In this document: in pieces, positions 6,992 through 17,400 of the stretch
Layout: each line of letters opens with the position of its first letter
Numbering within the stretch: the first letter of the stretch is position 1
From: a bacterium
GTDB lineage: Bacteria > Zhuqueibacterota > QNDG01 > JAFGCO01
Assembly (NCBI GenBank): GCA_016930535.1
Contig: JAFGGN010000035.1
Location: 1 to 64,000 of the forward strand
Reading direction: 5' to 3'
DNA: 64,000 bases
Made by a program: the position numbers and the translations under genes
The notes under the pieces: generated by a model
The model's input: only the letters and a program-made list of their open reading frames with translations
Database searches by the model: none
Told to the model about the DNA's origin: nothing

Positions 6992-8626
6992 TTACCTGGC
7001 CAGGCATATTTTGATCGTCTTCATGAATGAACCGGTCCGCAGCCTGACCAGATAAATGCCGCTCGGCAAACCGCTGCCGTCGAAACGCAGTTCATGCATG
7101 CCGGCCTGCCTGAATCCATCCGCGATCGTGGCCACTTCCCTGCCGCGAAGATCGACCAGCTGCAGCGTGGCATAACCCGGATGCGGCAGCTGAAAACGGA
7201 TCACGGCCGACGGATTGAACGGATTCGGATAACTCTGAAGCAGTGCATATTCATGCGGTGCACGGGGCGCATCATCATCCACATCCGTCATTTCGGGAAT
7301 CAGTTCGCCGAGATACCATTCGAGCATGGTGTACCCGTCCGGACCGGTGGTGTTCCGGTCCGCCGGATCAACGGGATCGAGGTTTTTTGCCAGTTCCCAG
7401 TCATCGGGCATGCCGTCATGATCACCGTCTTCAGGAGCCGGAACCGATTCGAGACCGGGCCATCCGCCTTCCGGCTGCTCTGCAACGGTTGCAATGGAAT
7501 GGCCCGTGGTATTCAGAACATCGTTGACGATACGAGTATCGATGATGTCCCTTTTGGGAAAGCTCGCACCGGCAAACGCGAGCACATCGGTTTGTGCCTG
7601 TTCCGGCGAGGTGGTGGTAACCGGTTCCATCACGATCAGGGCCGACCGTGCCTTGTATTCCGCAACCTGTGCGGACGTATATCCTGACCTGAAGCCCACG
7701 AGGCTCCATGGATCAGCCGGAACCACGCCGTTCACCGAATTGTTTTCAAAGTAGCCGATGCAGTATACGCCGTTTTCCCTGAAAATCATGCTTCCCGACG
7801 ACTCCGGTCCCCTGATATAGGCATTGCCGATAAAATTGTAGCGGCTCATGGTATCCGAGTCGTCATTGTAACCGGGGCGGTTGCCGCTCCAGTTGTACAC
7901 GACATTGTTGCGGAAATCGAAGTACAGCCCTTCCGGATCGATGGTCACAGCCGTATAATTTCCCGGCCGCGGCATCCGGCTCCAGTTGTGCGCGTACAGA
8001 TTGTGGTGATAGCTCTTCTGATCTCCGTAATCGCCCCGGACCAGGGATCCGTAGCTGTGGCCTTCAAAGGTCAATCCCTCGCTGATGATGCACCACTGCA
8101 CCGTGACGCTGTCCGATTCCTCCTGACAGGAGATGCCTTCATCCCTGGCATAGGAGGCGCTGACATGATCGATGATAATATTTTTTCCGCTGGAAATATC
8201 GACGGCGTCACCGGAGGAATTGGCGGCACCCGCATCCACACGCACACGAATGTACCGGATGATAATATTTGAAGCATCGATCTGAATCCGCCCCTTGATG
8301 CAGATGCCGTCCCCCGGCGCGGTCTGACCGGCGATGGTCGTATTGGATTTCGGAGAGAGAATCACGCTGCCCAGTTCGATGGTGCCCGAAACACGGAACA
8401 CGATGGTCCGGTTTCCGGAGCGCACGGCGTCCGCGATCGAGCCGGAACCGCTGTTGGAGAGATTGGTCATTTCATAGACATCGCCGCCGCGTCCGCCTCT
8501 GGCGTACTTCCCGCTTCCTTCAGCTCCCGGAAATGCGAAAGGCCCTGTATCGTCAGCCGCCAGATGAAAAGCAAAAATGACCAGGAGGCCGCATGCTGCG
8601 ATGGCAATGGTTGTCCGGTTTCTCAT
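6992..8626 (-). CDS. Secreted pectate lyase, polysaccharide lyase family 1, T9SS-sorted
   Basis: 544 residues from the ATG at 8626, which has AGGAAGGGG upstream; an ATG ten codons earlier is less likely because it would split the signal peptide (about 1-24). Starts F-P-G-A-E-G-S-G-K-Y with R-G-G-R-G-G, then the right-handed beta-helix of PL1: T-I-A-G-Q-T-A-P-G-D-G-I, I-I-I-D-H-V-S-A-S, V-Q-W-C-I-I-S-E, H-H-N-L-Y-A-H-N, N-N-V-V-Y-N-W. An Asp-rich D-G-D-H-D-G-M-P-D-D-W-E segment (~400) links to the T9SS domain (~460-544; S-Y-P-N-P-F-N-P). PL1 enzymes split polygalacturonate by beta-elimination. Second gene of the operon, ~75 bases before GH31. Confidence 0.88.
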   Translation of the reverse strand: MRNRTTIAIAACGLLVIFAFHLAADDTGPFAFPGAEGSGKYARGGRGGDVYEMTNLSNSGSGSIADAVRSGNRTIVFRVSGTIELGSVILSPKSNTTIAGQTAPGDGICIKGRIQIDASNIIIRYIRVRVDAGAANSSGDAVDISSGKNIIIDHVSASYARDEGISCQEESDSVTVQWCIISEGLTFEGHSYGSLVRGDYGDQKSYHHNLYAHNWSRMPRPGNYTAVTIDPEGLYFDFRNNVVYNWSGNRPGYNDDSDTMSRYNFIGNAYIRGPESSGSMIFRENGVYCIGYFENNSVNGVVPADPWSLVGFRSGYTSAQVAEYKARSALIVMEPVTTTSPEQAQTDVLAFAGASFPKRDIIDTRIVNDVLNTTGHSIATVAEQPEGGWPGLESVPAPEDGDHDGMPDDWELAKNLDPVDPADRNTTGPDGYTMLEWYLGELIPEMTDVDDDAPRAPHEYALLQSYPNPFNPSAVIRFQLPHPGYATLQLVDLRGREVATIADGFRQAGMHELRFDGSGLPSGIYLVRLRTGSFMKTIKICLAR

Positions 8627-8737
8627 GTTTTTAATCCCCTTCCTGACCGGCTGCATCTGCTATTTATCAGACAATGCCGCGGTCTTAGAGTATATATCAT
8701 TTTCAATGGACAAAACAATGCCTGGCCGTTTGCCAGG

Positions 8738-10453
8738 CTATTTGATCAGCAGCATCTTCTTTGAAATCGTCCGGTCCGCGTATGAGAGCTGATAGATGTA
8801 AACACCGCTGGACAGATCTCCTGATTCAAAATAAACCTCATGTGTGCCCGCGGTTTGTTCTTCATGGACCAAATCAGTCACCATTCTTCCTGCAGGATCG
8901 TACACCCTTATCCGCACTTTCGCTCCCCGCGGGATATCATACATAATCCGTGTCCATGGATTGAACGGATTCGGATAATTCTGTACAAGACTGAATTCTT
9001 CCGGAACTCGGCTTTCCGATTCCTGAACCCGGACCGGGTAGGATATCATGCTGTTCAGATAATTTTCCAGATGTGTATATCCCCCTTCACCAATGCCGTT
9101 CCTGTCTTCGGGATCATCCGGATTCAGGTCATGGGCCGATTCCCAGGAGTCCGGCATACCGTCATGATCCGAATCGTCGGGTGCCGGTGCGGACTCCAGG
9201 ACCGGCCATCCGCCCACATCGGCCTGCGAATCGATGATGCCGGTCGTATCGGTGCCGAACGCATTGTCCAGATTATAGGTGCCTGTTCCGAATGTCGCCG
9301 TTCCGGCGGCAGCTTCCTGACAGATTCTCATATCGATACTGTCCCTTCGCGGCAGGGTGGCCCCGGCATCACCCAGAACCAGTTGATAGGCCTCTTCCGC
9401 TGTCTGCTGAACGATGGGCACGAAGGGAACGGGCATCTGCTGCCTGATGGAATCCTTGACCAAAGTCGTGTTCTGATCGGGCTGAACCCCGTGAAGCCAG
9501 TTGTCGGCAGTCACATTGGGATAATTCGACACAAAATTATCGGCGATGTACCAGTCGCCGTAATCTTCCAGATAATTCCTCGAGGACGGCTGCACGATTT
9601 TGTAGTAATTCCCGCCGGCCTTTGTACCGGGTCCCTGCTTATAATAATTGGCCACCATATTGATCCCGGAAAAAATATAGACACTGTTGTTCTGCTCCGC
9701 TTTTTCACCGCCGTAAACACTCTGATAGCCCCAGTTATAGATGACATTGTTCCTGAAATCGGTGTATCCGCAGCCCGATGCGAAGCGGGGATTGCGGCTG
9801 GAATGATGCGCCATCAGGTTATGATGAAAGCTGGCATTGGGTCCGCCCCAGATGCCGCCGTATCCGTGATGTCCCTTCACATGTTCGGCATTGTACAGAC
9901 TCTCCGATATCAGGCACCACTGAACCGTCACGCTGTCGCAATGATAGATGGAAACGGTTTCATCGATGCTCCAGCTCGCCGATACATGGTCCAGGATGAC
10001 GTGCCGTGTATAACGGCTTGAAACGGCATCGTCATCATCCCCCGATTCATTCCCGAGCCTCACCCGGATATAACGGATAATCACCTGGTCCGCTTCGATC
10101 TGAACCGGATATTTTCTGAGGCAGATCCCGTCACCCGGGGCCGTTTGTCCTGCAATCGTAATGTAAGGATTGTATATATTCAGATCCGATCTGAGCTCGA
10201 TGGTTCCCGATACCCTGAAAACGACCGTTCTCGGGCCCCTGGCATTGACTGCCGCCCGCAGGCTGCCCTCCCCGCTGTCGTTCAGGTTCGTCACTTCAAT
10301 GACCTGCCCCCCTCTGCCCCCGACCGTGTATTTTCCCCAGCCTTCCGCTGTGGGGAAAGCCGGCTGCTGGGAATAAAGCGACTCCCCTGGAATAAAAAAG
10401 AAAATCACCGGAACCAGTCCTGCAACATATCGAATGGATTTTTTCAATTTCAC
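8738..10453 (-). CDS. Secreted pectate lyase, polysaccharide lyase family 1, T9SS-sorted
   Basis: 571 residues, paralogue of the downstream lyase with the same order: signal peptide (1-28), F-P-T-A-E-G-W-G-K-Y, R-G-G-R-G-G, T-I-A-G-Q-T-A-P-G-D-G-I, V-I-L-D-H-V-S-A-S-W-S-I-D-E, H-H-N-L-M-A-H-H, N-N-V-I-Y-N-W-G, an Asp-rich linker and a T9SS domain (about 485-571; N-Y-P-N-P-F-N-P ending K-K-M-L-L-I-K). The S-A-S-W-S-x-D-E form is the more canonical of the pair. The start codon is GTG with GGAGG six bases upstream. First gene of the operon; the next lyase follows after 111 bases. Confidence 0.88.
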   Translation of the reverse strand: MKLKKSIRYVAGLVPVIFFFIPGESLYSQQPAFPTAEGWGKYTVGGRGGQVIEVTNLNDSGEGSLRAAVNARGPRTVVFRVSGTIELRSDLNIYNPYITIAGQTAPGDGICLRKYPVQIEADQVIIRYIRVRLGNESGDDDDAVSSRYTRHVILDHVSASWSIDETVSIYHCDSVTVQWCLISESLYNAEHVKGHHGYGGIWGGPNASFHHNLMAHHSSRNPRFASGCGYTDFRNNVIYNWGYQSVYGGEKAEQNNSVYIFSGINMVANYYKQGPGTKAGGNYYKIVQPSSRNYLEDYGDWYIADNFVSNYPNVTADNWLHGVQPDQNTTLVKDSIRQQMPVPFVPIVQQTAEEAYQLVLGDAGATLPRRDSIDMRICQEAAAGTATFGTGTYNLDNAFGTDTTGIIDSQADVGGWPVLESAPAPDDSDHDGMPDSWESAHDLNPDDPEDRNGIGEGGYTHLENYLNSMISYPVRVQESESRVPEEFSLVQNYPNPFNPWTRIMYDIPRGAKVRIRVYDPAGRMVTDLVHEEQTAGTHEVYFESGDLSSGVYIYQLSYADRTISKKMLLIK

Positions 10454-10746
10454 GAATACCTCCGACTGACAAAATGAAAATCCGCAGCGATATGTCCCAC
10501 TGACAGCATGGCCGCACTGTCCAGGTTTTCGGCAACAATTTTACGAGCCTGCGGACATGGTCTATCATAAATTAAAGGACCCGTTCCTTAAATTCAAACG
10601 TTTTTTTATTGCATCGGCTGATTTTAATCATTACTTTCAAACATCACCCTCGATTTTACACCCGGACAAAATTCCTTTCTCCCTGAAGGCAGAGGTCCTG
10701 CCGGTCCAAAACACCCTTCATTCATTTTGACCTCGGGAGGCCAAAA
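10454..10746. other. Divergent promoter region between pectate lyase operon and BNR/CBM9 gene
   Basis: Carries a likely minus-strand promoter (10569-10597). For the plus strand a weaker candidate is TTGCAT (10609-10614), 17 bases, TACTTT (10632-10637). The two would be back to back, so one regulator could serve both sides. Confidence 0.4.
10569..10597 (-). promoter_or_regulatory. Predicted sigma-70-type promoter of the pectate lyase operon
   Basis: Read on the minus strand: TTGAAT, 17-base spacer, TAATTT, with a ~115-base leader to the GTG start at 10453. Confidence 0.4.
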
Positions 10747-13062
10747 ATGAAACGTCCTGCACTTTATGGCGCAATTTTATTCCTGATCGGATCAGCAACC
10801 GGGATTCTGTCGCAGCCATATCTCTGGGTCAATATCCCCTCTCCTTCCGGTTCACCGATTACATCCGTGGCCATCAATCCGGACGGACATCTCTTTGTAG
10901 GCACCATAGGTGCTGATCATAATCTGATTTACAAAACTGAAGACAACGGGGCAAACTGGGCGCCGTCTGCCTGGGATTATACGCAGATCTGGGATTACTC
11001 GATCGGGCCGCTGTATTACCCTGACATCAAGCAATTATTGATCTCACAGACAGGCGTGATCTATGCAGTGGCCGAGGGATATTCAACCGGCGGCATCTAC
11101 GGCAGCTATTTATCCTATTATCTGCAGAACGGTCTTTTCATGTCTGAGGACAATGGCACCACCTGGGACTGGGTGTACCGGGATTTTTTCGGCTCCCCAT
11201 TTGACGCGGCCCTGAATTCAAACGGCGTGATTTATGTGGCGCCCAAATACGAGGTCTATTATTCAAATGATCACGGGGATACATGGATCTGCAACGGACC
11301 GACCTGCACAGATCCAAATTGGGAAACAGAAATCGGGTATCATGAAGTGAACAGCACAGGGCAGATTTTTTCATTTGACTGGTTCCTTACAACAGGCGGG
11401 TGGAAGGCCGAGTCTTTTACGTTCCCGGGCGAATGCTATGGCGTCAACGAGTCCGGAGTTTATATCGGGAGCATTGACGGGACATACAAATCACCGGGTC
11501 TGGATCTGACCAGCGGCAACACATGGACAAATATCGGCCCCGCAGGAAAACATGTCCGGGACCTGTTCATGCTGGATAACGGTGAAATTTATGCGGCTAC
11601 GAATGACGGGGTCTGGTTCACGGATGACGAGGCAACCTGGACTCAGCTGGGTCCGGCCGGTTACAGTCTGAGAGAAATCAATATGATCGATCCAAATCGG
11701 ATCATGATCAGGACAATGGGAAATCTGGTTTATCTGGGCTACTCCACCTATATCCACATCACCTATCCCGATGCACCCGGACTCCAGCTGGAACGGCTGA
11801 AGGAATATAACATCACCTGGACGAGCCGCAATGTGGGTCCCGATGTCAGAATCGAGCTCTGCCTGAACAACAATCCCGTAAAAATCCTTGCGGAGAACAC
11901 GCCCGATGACGGATTCTTCAGCTGGTTCGTCAATCGATGCCACGGGCTTGGGAGCGGATATCAGATAAAAATCACATCGATTGCAAAACCTGATCAATTT
12001 GATATCGGTGAGCCATTTGAAATTATTCACAACACCACGATACCCGATCCAAAGATCCATTCCGCCCCGAAAGTATGCAGCGGTTATGCACCGCCGGTAA
12101 TCGACGGCGATTTGAATGATGCGATATGGAATAACGCCGATTATGTTTACCTTGATGTGGGAGGCAATGTCGGGGATTACAATGTCCCATGGACAGCCGT
12201 ATCGGACAATTGGGTCGGATGGAAAGCGGTATGGAGCGATGCGACCAACAAACTGTATGTGGCTGTATCCGTGCTGGACGATAAACTGGGGACATTCGAC
12301 AATGGTGAGCTTGATGCCGTTTATTCCCCATCGGATGACGAGAGCATCGAGATCTTTACCAACGGGGACTGCGACTGCAGTTACACCTGGGAAACCTTTG
12401 AAAACGCGCAATACTGGCGTATCACGGGAGAAAATCACCGGAATCTGCTGCATTTTCCCACACCGGGCAATCATGCCTATAACGGCAACGATTTTAAAAC
12501 GGCCATAAAGAAGGGAAGCGCCGGCAACTGGGACTGCGAGATCGCGTTCACCATATATGACTTGTACGATTCGAAACCGAAAACACTGGCTGCGGGCGAC
12601 AGGATCGGCTGGGATGTCTGGTACAACGATTCAGATGACCAGACTTTCGATACCTACTTTCACATCGATCATCAAGTGGGCTGGAACTATCAGGGGCCCG
12701 TATGGAAACAGACCGATTATCAGGGGTATTTATTTTTCACGGACAGCTGTCCGGCTGCCGTGGAGGAAGAAAAAACCCTCCCGGAACAGCACGGCATGCT
12801 TCAGAATTTCCCGAATCCGTTTAATCCGGGCACGACCATTTCATATGAGCTTCCCGGACAGACCCATGTGAAACTGCAGATCTACGACATCCAGGGCAGA
12901 CTGATTAAAACACTGGTATCCGAAATTCAGCCCGAAGGTGCTTACTCCGTGATGTGGGACGGATCGGACCATGCCAATGCCCGTGCAGGCAGCGGGGTTT
13001 ACTTCTGCAGATTGACGACGGATAATTTTACACTTGAAAGGAAACTGATTGTATTGAAGTGA
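10747..13062 (+). CDS. Secreted multidomain protein: BNR repeats, Kre9-like domain, CBM9-like domain, T9SS
   Basis: 771 residues, ATG preceded by GGGAGG. Signal peptide (1-22). Residues ~30-330 hold BNR/sortilin-type Asp-box repeats (S-E-D-N-G-T-T-W-D-W, S-N-D-H-G-D-T-W, T-N-D-G-V-W-F-T-D-D). Residues ~340-440 resemble the Kre9/KNH Ig-like domain (I-T-Y-P-D... Y-N-I-T-W). Residues ~445-680 look like a family-9 carbohydrate-binding domain (P-V-I-D-G-D-L-N-D-A-I-W; L-Y-V-A-V-S-V-L-D-D; D-D-E-S-I-E-I-F). A T9SS domain (N-F-P-N-P-F-N-P) ends the protein. No catalytic residues are evident; it is probably a surface glycan-binding protein serving the neighbouring pectin and galactan enzymes. Confidence 0.75.
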   Translation: MKRPALYGAILFLIGSATGILSQPYLWVNIPSPSGSPITSVAINPDGHLFVGTIGADHNLIYKTEDNGANWAPSAWDYTQIWDYSIGPLYYPDIKQLLISQTGVIYAVAEGYSTGGIYGSYLSYYLQNGLFMSEDNGTTWDWVYRDFFGSPFDAALNSNGVIYVAPKYEVYYSNDHGDTWICNGPTCTDPNWETEIGYHEVNSTGQIFSFDWFLTTGGWKAESFTFPGECYGVNESGVYIGSIDGTYKSPGLDLTSGNTWTNIGPAGKHVRDLFMLDNGEIYAATNDGVWFTDDEATWTQLGPAGYSLREINMIDPNRIMIRTMGNLVYLGYSTYIHITYPDAPGLQLERLKEYNITWTSRNVGPDVRIELCLNNNPVKILAENTPDDGFFSWFVNRCHGLGSGYQIKITSIAKPDQFDIGEPFEIIHNTTIPDPKIHSAPKVCSGYAPPVIDGDLNDAIWNNADYVYLDVGGNVGDYNVPWTAVSDNWVGWKAVWSDATNKLYVAVSVLDDKLGTFDNGELDAVYSPSDDESIEIFTNGDCDCSYTWETFENAQYWRITGENHRNLLHFPTPGNHAYNGNDFKTAIKKGSAGNWDCEIAFTIYDLYDSKPKTLAAGDRIGWDVWYNDSDDQTFDTYFHIDHQVGWNYQGPVWKQTDYQGYLFFTDSCPAAVEEEKTLPEQHGMLQNFPNPFNPGTTISYELPGQTHVKLQIYDIQGRLIKTLVSEIQPEGAYSVMWDGSDHANARAGSGVYFCRLTTDNFTLERKLIVLK

Positions 13063-13087
13063 CGGGGCATGCTCATTGTAAAAGAGG

Positions 13088-13122
13088 CCATTCGGGACGG
13101 CCGGCCTGACCGCCCCGAATGG
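13088..13122. terminator. Inverted repeat between convergent genes
   Basis: CCATTCGGG and CCCGAATGG form a perfect 9-bp stem around 17 bases, placed between the stops of convergent genes at 13062 and 13131. It could terminate from both sides, though a T-tract is lacking. Confidence 0.5.
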
Positions 13123-13130
13123 AATCGGAC

Positions 13131-14228
13131 TTATTTGATCAATGCCATCCTGATGACATTTTTATATGTACCTGCCTGAATCTTGCACAGATAGATACCG
13201 TTGGAAACCGGACGCCCCGAGTCATCCCTGCTGTTCCAGGTGACGGTATGCGTTCCTTCGCTCATGGATCCGTCGACCAGAGTGGCCACCTTCTCTCCCA
13301 CGAGATTGTAAACATCGAGGGTCACATTTCCGCTTTTGGGAAGTGCGAATTCAATCGTGGTGCTTGGATTGAACGGATTGGGATAGTTCTGATTCAGCGC
13401 ATAATCGTTCGGATTTTTCGAATGATTATCCTCGACATCCGAGCTGTTCAGATTGACCATGCGTGCAACTTCATTCAGAAACACCTGCTCTGATTCCGTG
13501 GTGAAATTGTAGTAATTGAAAATCAATTCTCCGCTCGGGCCCCGAAGATCGTCGTTGCCGTTCCCGATCATGGTCCGGTGACCGGCCGGTATATCGCCTG
13601 AACCCTCAAAAAACTCGACACCCGGTTCGAAACGGACAAACAGCACGCTTAAATCGTCTGCCATCCGGGCAAGAACGGTCCCGTTGCCGGCTTCCGTTTC
13701 CTGCAGAACGCTGATCGGGCCGAACGTCCACGGCACCTCGCCCGATACATCGATTCCGGCAAACACCGGATCATCGGGCAGATCGATAATCGCATTGTAA
13801 TCGACATAATCATCGATGTTCGCCATGGCCGTCGAATTGAACCAGTTGAGACGGCTGCTGCGGCAGTTCCACAATTCGATGTTCATAATCGGCGCAGTCA
13901 GCGAATTCCACGCCTCCTTGTTGGGATCCTGATACATGGTGCTCGGAGTCGAACGGCCCATGATAATCAGGTCGGCACTGTTCAGCAGATCGAATGTGGC
14001 CTGATTGGCTGCGGACAAATTTTCATCATACCAGATGAGCACATCGTAGCCCTGTTCCTCGAGGATCATGGTAAACGGATAATCCGCATAATCGCCCCAT
14101 GTCGGATCCAGGTACGTATCGGTCTGCCGGCTGACAAAGATAACCAGCTTGTCCTGGGCTTCTGCAATGATTGCGAGTCCCATCATCAGAACAACGAGCA
14201 ACAGGACCAACACTTTTCTTGAAGACAT
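13131..14228 (-). CDS. Secreted protein of unknown function, T9SS-sorted
   Basis: 365 residues with a signal peptide (1-24; A-I-I-A-E-A-Q), a ~230-residue globular part and a T9SS domain (about 275-365; N-Y-P-N-P-F-N-P). The globular part has alternating strands and helices (K-L-V-I-F-V-S, Y-D-V-L-I-W-Y, A-D-L-I-I-M-G-R-S) reminiscent of glutamine-amidotransferase-like or ThuA-like Rossmannoid domains, but I see no catalytic Cys-His-Glu. The ribosome site AAGGAGGG is strong. It follows the big minus-strand operon after 246 bases and could be a ninth member or a separate unit. Confidence 0.6.
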   Translation of the reverse strand: MSSRKVLVLLLVVLMMGLAIIAEAQDKLVIFVSRQTDTYLDPTWGDYADYPFTMILEEQGYDVLIWYDENLSAANQATFDLLNSADLIIMGRSTPSTMYQDPNKEAWNSLTAPIMNIELWNCRSSRLNWFNSTAMANIDDYVDYNAIIDLPDDPVFAGIDVSGEVPWTFGPISVLQETEAGNGTVLARMADDLSVLFVRFEPGVEFFEGSGDIPAGHRTMIGNGNDDLRGPSGELIFNYYNFTTESEQVFLNEVARMVNLNSSDVEDNHSKNPNDYALNQNYPNPFNPSTTIEFALPKSGNVTLDVYNLVGEKVATLVDGSMSEGTHTVTWNSRDDSGRPVSNGIYLCKIQAGTYKNVIRMALIK

Positions 14229-14474
14229 ATTACCCTCCTTTTTTCGTTACGGATGAATGAATACCACGATGCGTTCTTTACATTATCCTCGATTTATTTC
14301 GTCCGCCCCCCTTTCATGCTGTCTCCTCATCAATTGCCTGAAGAGATGACGCGTTTGTATAATGTCAGACCCAATTCAGTTCTTACGGTTAATTTAAGCC
14401 TGATGTGATTTGATGAAATAGTTTAATAGACAAATTCCAAAAATTCAAATACTTTTTTCATTGAACCGCATTTT

Positions 14475-17400
14475 TTACCTCATCAGCAGCATTTTTTTCG
14501 TCCATATCACTTTCTGATCTGCTTTTAACCGGTAAAAATAAACACCGCTCGAAAGGCTGCCGGCGTCGAACCGCTTCGAATACGAATTTGAATCCTGATA
14601 TTCATTCACCAGCGTGCGTACCTCCCTTCCCCGGATATCATACACAGTCAATGTGACAAAGGCCGCTTCCGGGATCCGGTAGGAGATCACCGTGGCCGGA
14701 TTGAACGGATTCGGATAATTCTGCCCGAGCCCGAAGGCGGTCACTCGATCCGAATCCTGAATGCCCGAACCGGATGATTCCGTATCATCCTCGCCCGGTG
14801 ATCCGTGTACATGAAGCGAGGCGCGCCAGTCTCCGGCATCGGCCTGATCTCCCCCCGGATTGAGGTCGACCGGCACCAGGGAATACCCCTCTCCGTCCGC
14901 TTTTGCCGGCCAGCCGTCTGCATCCTGATACGCGACCGCGACAAGCGTATCGTCACCGGCATCCGTCAGGACGAGCCGTTCACCGCCATTATTCAGATTG
15001 CCTTCGTATTCAGCAAAGCATTCCCGCTGATACCTTTTTTCGAACTCGGACCGGTTGGAAGCCAGAACGACAAACCCGCCGGCGTTCAATACGGTGTGCG
15101 CCGGGAACTGATAATCAATTCCGTCTGCAAACCGGACGCCGCCCAGGTCAAGGGCTCCTTCGCCTGTATTTTTCAGTTCGATAAATTCAAGTTCACGATC
15201 ATCCACGGATCCGTCCGGAAGCGGATGATAATGAATTTCCGTGATTTTCAAATCATGGATATCTCTCAGTATTGTATAAAGCATGGCGTTCTGAGCACTC
15301 CATGTGTTTCCGTTTAACGCCCGGGCTTTGACATAGGCATTTTTATTCAATGTCAGGGGGCCGGTATAAGCGGCCGCACTCTCGGAAATACTTGTACCCG
15401 TCGCACTTTGGGAAGGATCTGTGCCGTCGGTCGTATAGTAAATCGTGCCGTTCGCGGATGTCATTGTGAGCACATCACCCTGCTGAATCAGATTGTCCGT
15501 GGTTTGTTCGCCGTTGATATAAAACACCGGCGCATTGACGGCAGGATACAAACGGGCGTTCCGTGCCTGCTCAACAAAATTCCCGGTGCGGTTCGGGAAA
15601 TAATAATTGACAAGAAAATACTGCTGGGGCAGCCAATGATCATTTTTTGTATACAGATCGAACGGTCCCTGAGGCTGATTCTGATGAACGTCCCGTCTGT
15701 AATCGCCCCATCGCGCGGATTCGGCGATCACGGCCAGATCGATTTCACCGGCCCGTTCCATATACCTGTCTCTGGCGGATTCCGGTGTCAATACGCCGCC
15801 GTTGAAACAATGAAGCTGAACACGGTCCGCAAACAACCGGCAAAACTCATCATTTTCCATCAATCTGTGAAACAGCTCGGTGGGACAGTTGCGATTGTTC
15901 GTAAAGAATACATTGCCGTTCACATCCTTGAGCACATGCTCTCCGTCCCAGCTGAAAAATTTAAATCCTTTATCCGGGTTGACACGATTCCGTATGGCCG
16001 CCCAGTTATGATGATCCCAGTCCGTATTGCCGCCGTACAGGTTCAGAATCATATAGTCGGTCAGGTTGACCACATCCAAATAGGGTTCATAGTTGAAATT
16101 CCGCGATCCGTCCGGATTTTTACCCTGAATGCGCTGATAGGTTGCGTTGTTTTCCAGTCCGGAACGTGCCATTTGAATCATCGCATTCCAGGCATCGATT
16201 TCCCCGTCCACTACCGATGTATAATCCTTGATCACATCATATTCGGACTCGTCGCCGCCAAAGTATGAAGCGGCGAACGATTTGTCCAGCCGTTCCGTCG
16301 GATTGTAAAGTCCCCAATAGAGTCCGTTGATATAGAGATGTGCAAAAAATCCGCGGCCGGACAGATGGCCCATGGCCAGCTGCGTGTCTTTTGCCCACCG
16401 GTCACGCAGGTACTGGGTGCGCTCCCGTTCGGATGCGCTGTGATGAAACCATTTGTTGCAGAATCCGGCCCTCAACGTGACCGTATTGAAACTCGATGCG
16501 CCTTCCTCTCCGAAGAGCGGATACTCCAGCCGGCCGGGCCCGTATTCACTCCTGAACACAAGCCTGAAAGAATGCTTGGGGGATTTCTCCGGACGCCTGC
16601 TGTGCCCGCCCTGAAGACGCACGCCGCAGTTCACCTGGAATTCCCCTGATCCGTCCGCTGTAAAATATTCAACCGATGCCGGACGTTCCCATCCATCACC
16701 CAGGCCGTCAATCTCATCCGTGATGGGCGGACCGGTATAAATATAAATGCCTCCTGAATCAGGATCTTCACTGTGCGAGAAGAGATTGCCGATATCCGTG
16801 ACGATGGATATGGTGGGTATCGAAAGCAGCGCGTCTTTCATCGAATCCTTGTAATCCGGATGCTGCGTGATTTCAGGATCCATTTCATAATCTGCGGGAG
16901 CGATTCCCGGCATGGCCGTATACGGGCCCCATTCGGCCGGATAACCCGGCGGATCGTTGGGCTGATGGATCACATCATCCAGAAAGAGATACGTCTGTGT
17001 GACCGTGATGCTGGATGAGCCGTTGGATTTGACAGCAACGGCACGCAATACGGTCGTGGTGGATATCTGAACAGGGGTCGTGTACATGTTCCCGTTGGAT
17101 TCGTTCGGGTCGCTCCCGTCGGTGGTATAATAGACCGTTGTGTTCAGCTGATCCGTTGTCAGCCGGAGGGTAAAAGGCGACTCGTAAAAGCCATGCTTCA
17201 CGCTGAATTCGGGTGGCGGCAGAAGCTGATGCTCGGCATACACATTGGCTGCGCCCGGTGTGGGTTCAGACAAATACATGGTTTCACCATCAAAAAACCC
17301 GTAAGACACATCCGTATATTGGGCCGGAAACGCCGGATTAAATTCCGAAACGATATGGCCCTGCGGATCGGAAAGCGCCAGATATTCACCGTCGCCGCTC

